Shown: piece by piece, positions 8,543 through 10,000 of the stretch
Layout of the letters: each line of letters opens with the position of its first letter
How positions within the stretch are numbered: the first letter of the stretch is position 1
From: Magnetospirillum sp.
GTDB lineage: Bacteria > Pseudomonadota > Alphaproteobacteria > Rhodospirillales > Magnetospirillaceae
Assembly (NCBI GenBank): GCA_020217035.1
Contig: JAIWOG010000263.1
Location: forward strand, 1 to 10,000
Direction: 5' to 3'
Length of the DNA stretch: 10,000 nt
Made by a program: the position numbers and the translations under genes
Notes under the pieces: generated by a model
Database searches by the model: none
Told to the model about the DNA's origin: nothing
The model's input: only the letters and a program-made list of their open reading frames with translations

Positions 8543-8857
8543 ATGCGTGCTTCCTGTGCTTTCCTTGTCGCCTTGCTGGTCGCCGGCCCGGCCGCCGCCG
8601 GCGATTCCGCCATGCTGGAACTGGCGGACAAAAGCCGCTGCACCGCCTGCCACGACATCCACGAACAAGTCACCGGCCCGGCCTGGATCGAAGTGGCCAA
8701 GCGTTATCGGGGCGACAAGGACGCTGTGGAGCGACTGGTGGCCAAGGTGCGCGACGGCGGATCGGGCAATTGGGGCACCGTCCCCATGTCGCCCAACAAG
8801 CGGGTGCCGGAAGACAACATCCGCAAACTGGTGACCTGGATCCTGGCGCTGAAATAA
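8543..8857 (+). CDS. Class I c-type cytochrome (c551/c552-like), periplasmic
   Basis: A 104-aa precursor with a Sec signal peptide, MRASCAFLVALLVAGPAAA, probably cleaved after Ala19. This leaves a mature electron carrier of about 85 aa, the size of c551/c8 cytochromes. The haem site is CTACH (Cys33, Cys36, His37), and the distal ligand is Met82 in GNWGTVPMSPN. The C-terminal helix DNIRKLVTWILALK packs against the haem N-terminal helix in this family. Such proteins shuttle electrons in the periplasm, for example to nitrite reductase or cytochrome oxidases; no partner reductase is in the window. Cys5 in the signal peptide is not a lipobox. The Shine-Dalgarno site is weak. It is 70 bp after the unknown gene and 178 bp before the HyfB-like gene, so it could be transcribed alone. 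Confidence 0.93.
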   Translation: MRASCAFLVALLVAGPAAAGDSAMLELADKSRCTACHDIHEQVTGPAWIEVAKRYRGDKDAVERLVAKVRDGGSGNWGTVPMSPNKRVPEDNIRKLVTWILALK

Positions 8858-9035
8858 TCTTTCGCCCCCTCTTGCCCCAAGCCGCTTCGCTGGTTTACTC
8901 TTTTCGGCAGCCTGATACCGATTAAATCACCACGCCGCAACAGGCCGGCATCCGGGAGCGCCCCGTCCGGGGGTGGAGGATTTTCTTGAGCAGATTGAAA
9001 CGCCTGGACCGTTCGCGGCCGGGAAGCCTTTCGCC
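8858..9035 (+). other. Intergenic control region before the HyfB-like gene
   Basis: This 178-bp stretch holds a weak bulged hairpin CCAAGC/GCTGG (8877-8893) followed by a T-rich stretch, which might end the cytochrome transcript. It also holds an FNR-like box (8912-8925), a GC-rich patch with short CCCC/GGGG pairing (8961-8972), and a strong GGAGGA (8975-8980) far from the main ATG. No good sigma-70 pair and no sigma-54 (GG-N10-GC) element was found. Confidence 0.5.
8912..8925 (+). promoter_or_regulatory. Candidate FNR/FixK-type anaerobox
   Basis: CTGATACCGATTAA matches the FNR/FixK consensus TTGAT-N4-ATCAA at 8 of 10 defined bases. The left half keeps the important TGAT core; the right half loses the conserved C. 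It lies 111 bp upstream of the ATG at 9036 and faces a probable hydrogenase-type operon, which makes oxygen-dependent control plausible. One such match could also be chance. Confidence 0.35.
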
Positions 9036-9042
9036 ATGCTGA
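8986..9042 (+). other. Candidate 18-codon leader ORF overlapping the HyfB-like start
   Basis: A TTG at 8986 is preceded by a strong GGAGGA (8975-8980) with a 5-nt gap and opens an 18-codon basic peptide (SRLKRLDRSRPGSLSPC after the start). It stops at TGA 9040-9042, inside the HyfB-like start (ATGCTGA, 9036-9042). Such an overlap could couple translation of the membrane protein to the leader. The alternative is that GGAGGA has no role, or that the main gene starts at an in-frame GTG (8973), which would place GGAGGA inside the coding region. Confidence 0.22.
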
Positions 9043-10000
9043 TCGCCGGCGCCCTGCTGACGCTGCCGCTGTTGGCGCTGTTCGCCATCGTCGCCGGCCG
9101 GCGGGACTTCAGCCACGCCGTTGTCTATGCCGGCTGCTTCGTCGCCTCGGCGGCCCTGCTGGCGGGCGGCCTGCAATATCTGGGCGGCCATGCCGGGGCG
9201 CCATCGGCGGTGCTGCCGCTGGGCCTGCCATGGATCAAGGCGCATTTCCGCGTCGACAACCTGACCGCCCTGTTCCTGTTGATCGTCAATTTCTCGGCGG
9301 CCGCCGCCTCGGCCTTCGCGGTGGGTTATGGCGGACACCTGCCGCAGCGCCGCCGGGTGACGCCGTTCTATCCCGTCTTCCTGCTGGCCATGAACCTGGT
9401 GCTGCTGGCCGACGACGCCTTCACCTTCCTGGTGGCCTGGGAATGCATGTCGCTGGCGTCTTGGCTGATGGTGGTGTCCGACCACAAGGACGCCGAAAAC
9501 CGCCGCGCCGGCACCGTTTACGTGATCATGGCGGTGTTCGGCACCTTCTGCCTGCTGCCGTGCTTCGGTCTGCTGGCCGGGCCGGGCGGCGACTACACCT
9601 TCGCCGCCATGCGGCTGCGCGACCTGGGAACCTTGGGTGGCTTCCTGGTGGCGCTGCTGGCCATCCTGGGCACCGGCTCGAAAGCCGGCCTGGTCCCCTT
9701 GCACGCCTGGCTGCCCTTGGCCCATCCCGCCGCCCCCAGCCATGTCTCGGCGCTGATGAGCGGCGTCATGACCAAGGTCGCGCTTTACGGTATGATCCGC
9801 ATCCTGCTGGACCTGCATGGCGACCTTTCCTGGCATTGGGGCGCCACCCTGATGGTGGCCGGCGGCATCACCGCCGTGCTGGGCGTGCTGTACGCGGTGA
9901 TGCAGGACGATTTGAAGAAGTTACTGGCCTATTCCACCGTGGAAAACATCGGCGTCGCCGTTATCGGCCTGGGCCTGGCCATCGCCTTCAAGGGCGACGG
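9036..10000 (+). CDS. hyfB: Hydrogenase-4 component B-like proton-conducting membrane subunit, 5' part
   Basis: The first 321 codons of an integral membrane protein that continues past the right edge. It belongs to the NuoL/NuoN/Mrp antiporter-like family and resembles HyfB/HycC of hydrogenase-4 and formate hydrogenlyase, which moves protons in the membrane arm. About nine or ten transmembrane helices are visible. Hallmarks are Glu136 in VAWECMSLASWLMV (the conserved TM5 glutamate); Lys216 in GTGSKAGLVPLHAWLP; the HyfB-like HPAAPSHVSALMSGVMTKVALYG (230-252) with Lys247; and the DDLKKLLAYSTVENIG (291-306) motif with Lys294/295 and the broken helix. The ATG at 9036 is preceded by GGGAAG 9 nt away. 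An in-frame GTG at 8973 would add 21 mostly polar residues. A NuoL-like or Mrp subunit is a less likely alternative, and the downstream genes outside the window would settle it. Confidence 0.85.
   Translation, partial: MLIAGALLTLPLLALFAIVAGRRDFSHAVVYAGCFVASAALLAGGLQYLGGHAGAPSAVLPLGLPWIKAHFRVDNLTALFLLIVNFSAAAASAFAVGYGGHLPQRRRVTPFYPVFLLAMNLVLLADDAFTFLVAWECMSLASWLMVVSDHKDAENRRAGTVYVIMAVFGTFCLLPCFGLLAGPGGDYTFAAMRLRDLGTLGGFLVALLAILGTGSKAGLVPLHAWLPLAHPAAPSHVSALMSGVMTKVALYGMIRILLDLHGDLSWHWGATLMVAGGITAVLGVLYAVMQDDLKKLLAYSTVENIGVAVIGLGLAIAFKGD

Noticed and set aside
8877..8905. Rho-independent terminator after the cytochrome gene
   Set aside because: The stem is five pairs with a bulge and the T stretch is interrupted; it is mentioned only as a weak possibility in the intergenic entry.
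8922..9836. A 304-codon open frame on the minus strand opposite the HyfB-like gene
   Set aside because: It is Gln/Gly/Arg-rich and antisense to a clear membrane protein with conserved charged residues.

Overview
The window is GC-rich DNA with strong G/C preference at third codon positions. The gene set (tau-type dnaX followed by ybaB and recR, an M17 aminopeptidase, a TAXI-type periplasmic binding protein, a small periplasmic cytochrome c and the start of a hydrogenase-4 type membrane arm) suggests an alphaproteobacterium, most likely Rhodospirillales and Magnetospirillum-like. The taxon is inferred from protein resemblance only. No rRNA, tRNA, CRISPR array, insertion sequence, integrase or attachment site is visible.

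Layout. (1) 1-219: the 3' end of an ABC-F gene (ettA) on the plus strand. A hairpin at 238-271 follows it and also serves the converging glutathione S-transferase gene (276-899, minus). (2) 1022-2413: a leucyl aminopeptidase gene reading away from the GST gene, then a small MarR-type regulator at 2507-2872. (3) A minus-strand block from 7230 to 2863: TAXI solute-binding protein, dnaX, ybaB/ebfC, recR and a DUF4136-like lipoprotein. dnaX and ybaB overlap by an ATGA, recR follows 15 bp later and the lipoprotein 43 bp after that, so the last four look like one operon. The lipoprotein gene overlaps the end of the MarR gene by 10 bp, tail to tail. (4) A 213-bp divergent control region (7231-7443) separates the TAXI gene from an unrecognised, helix-rich protein of about 342 aa (7444-8472, plus). 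(5) A c551-type cytochrome c (8543-8857, plus). (6) A 178-bp control region with an FNR/FixK-like box and a possible leader ORF, then the first 321 codons of a HyfB-like proton-pumping subunit that runs off the window.

How they fit together. dnaX-ybaB-recR is the widely conserved replication and recombination cluster: clamp-loader ATPase, nucleoid-associated protein and RecFOR-pathway adaptor. The right edge is energy metabolism: a periplasmic electron carrier followed by what is probably a membrane hydrogenase or related Complex-I-like operon under possible oxygen-responsive control. The remaining genes look like single housekeeping or accessory genes.

I see no clear sign of a novel defence, mobile or biosynthetic system. 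The items most worth a second look are the unrecognised 7444-8472 gene, the leader and anaerobox region before the hyf-like gene, and a G7 run in dnaX near where other bacteria make the short (gamma) form.
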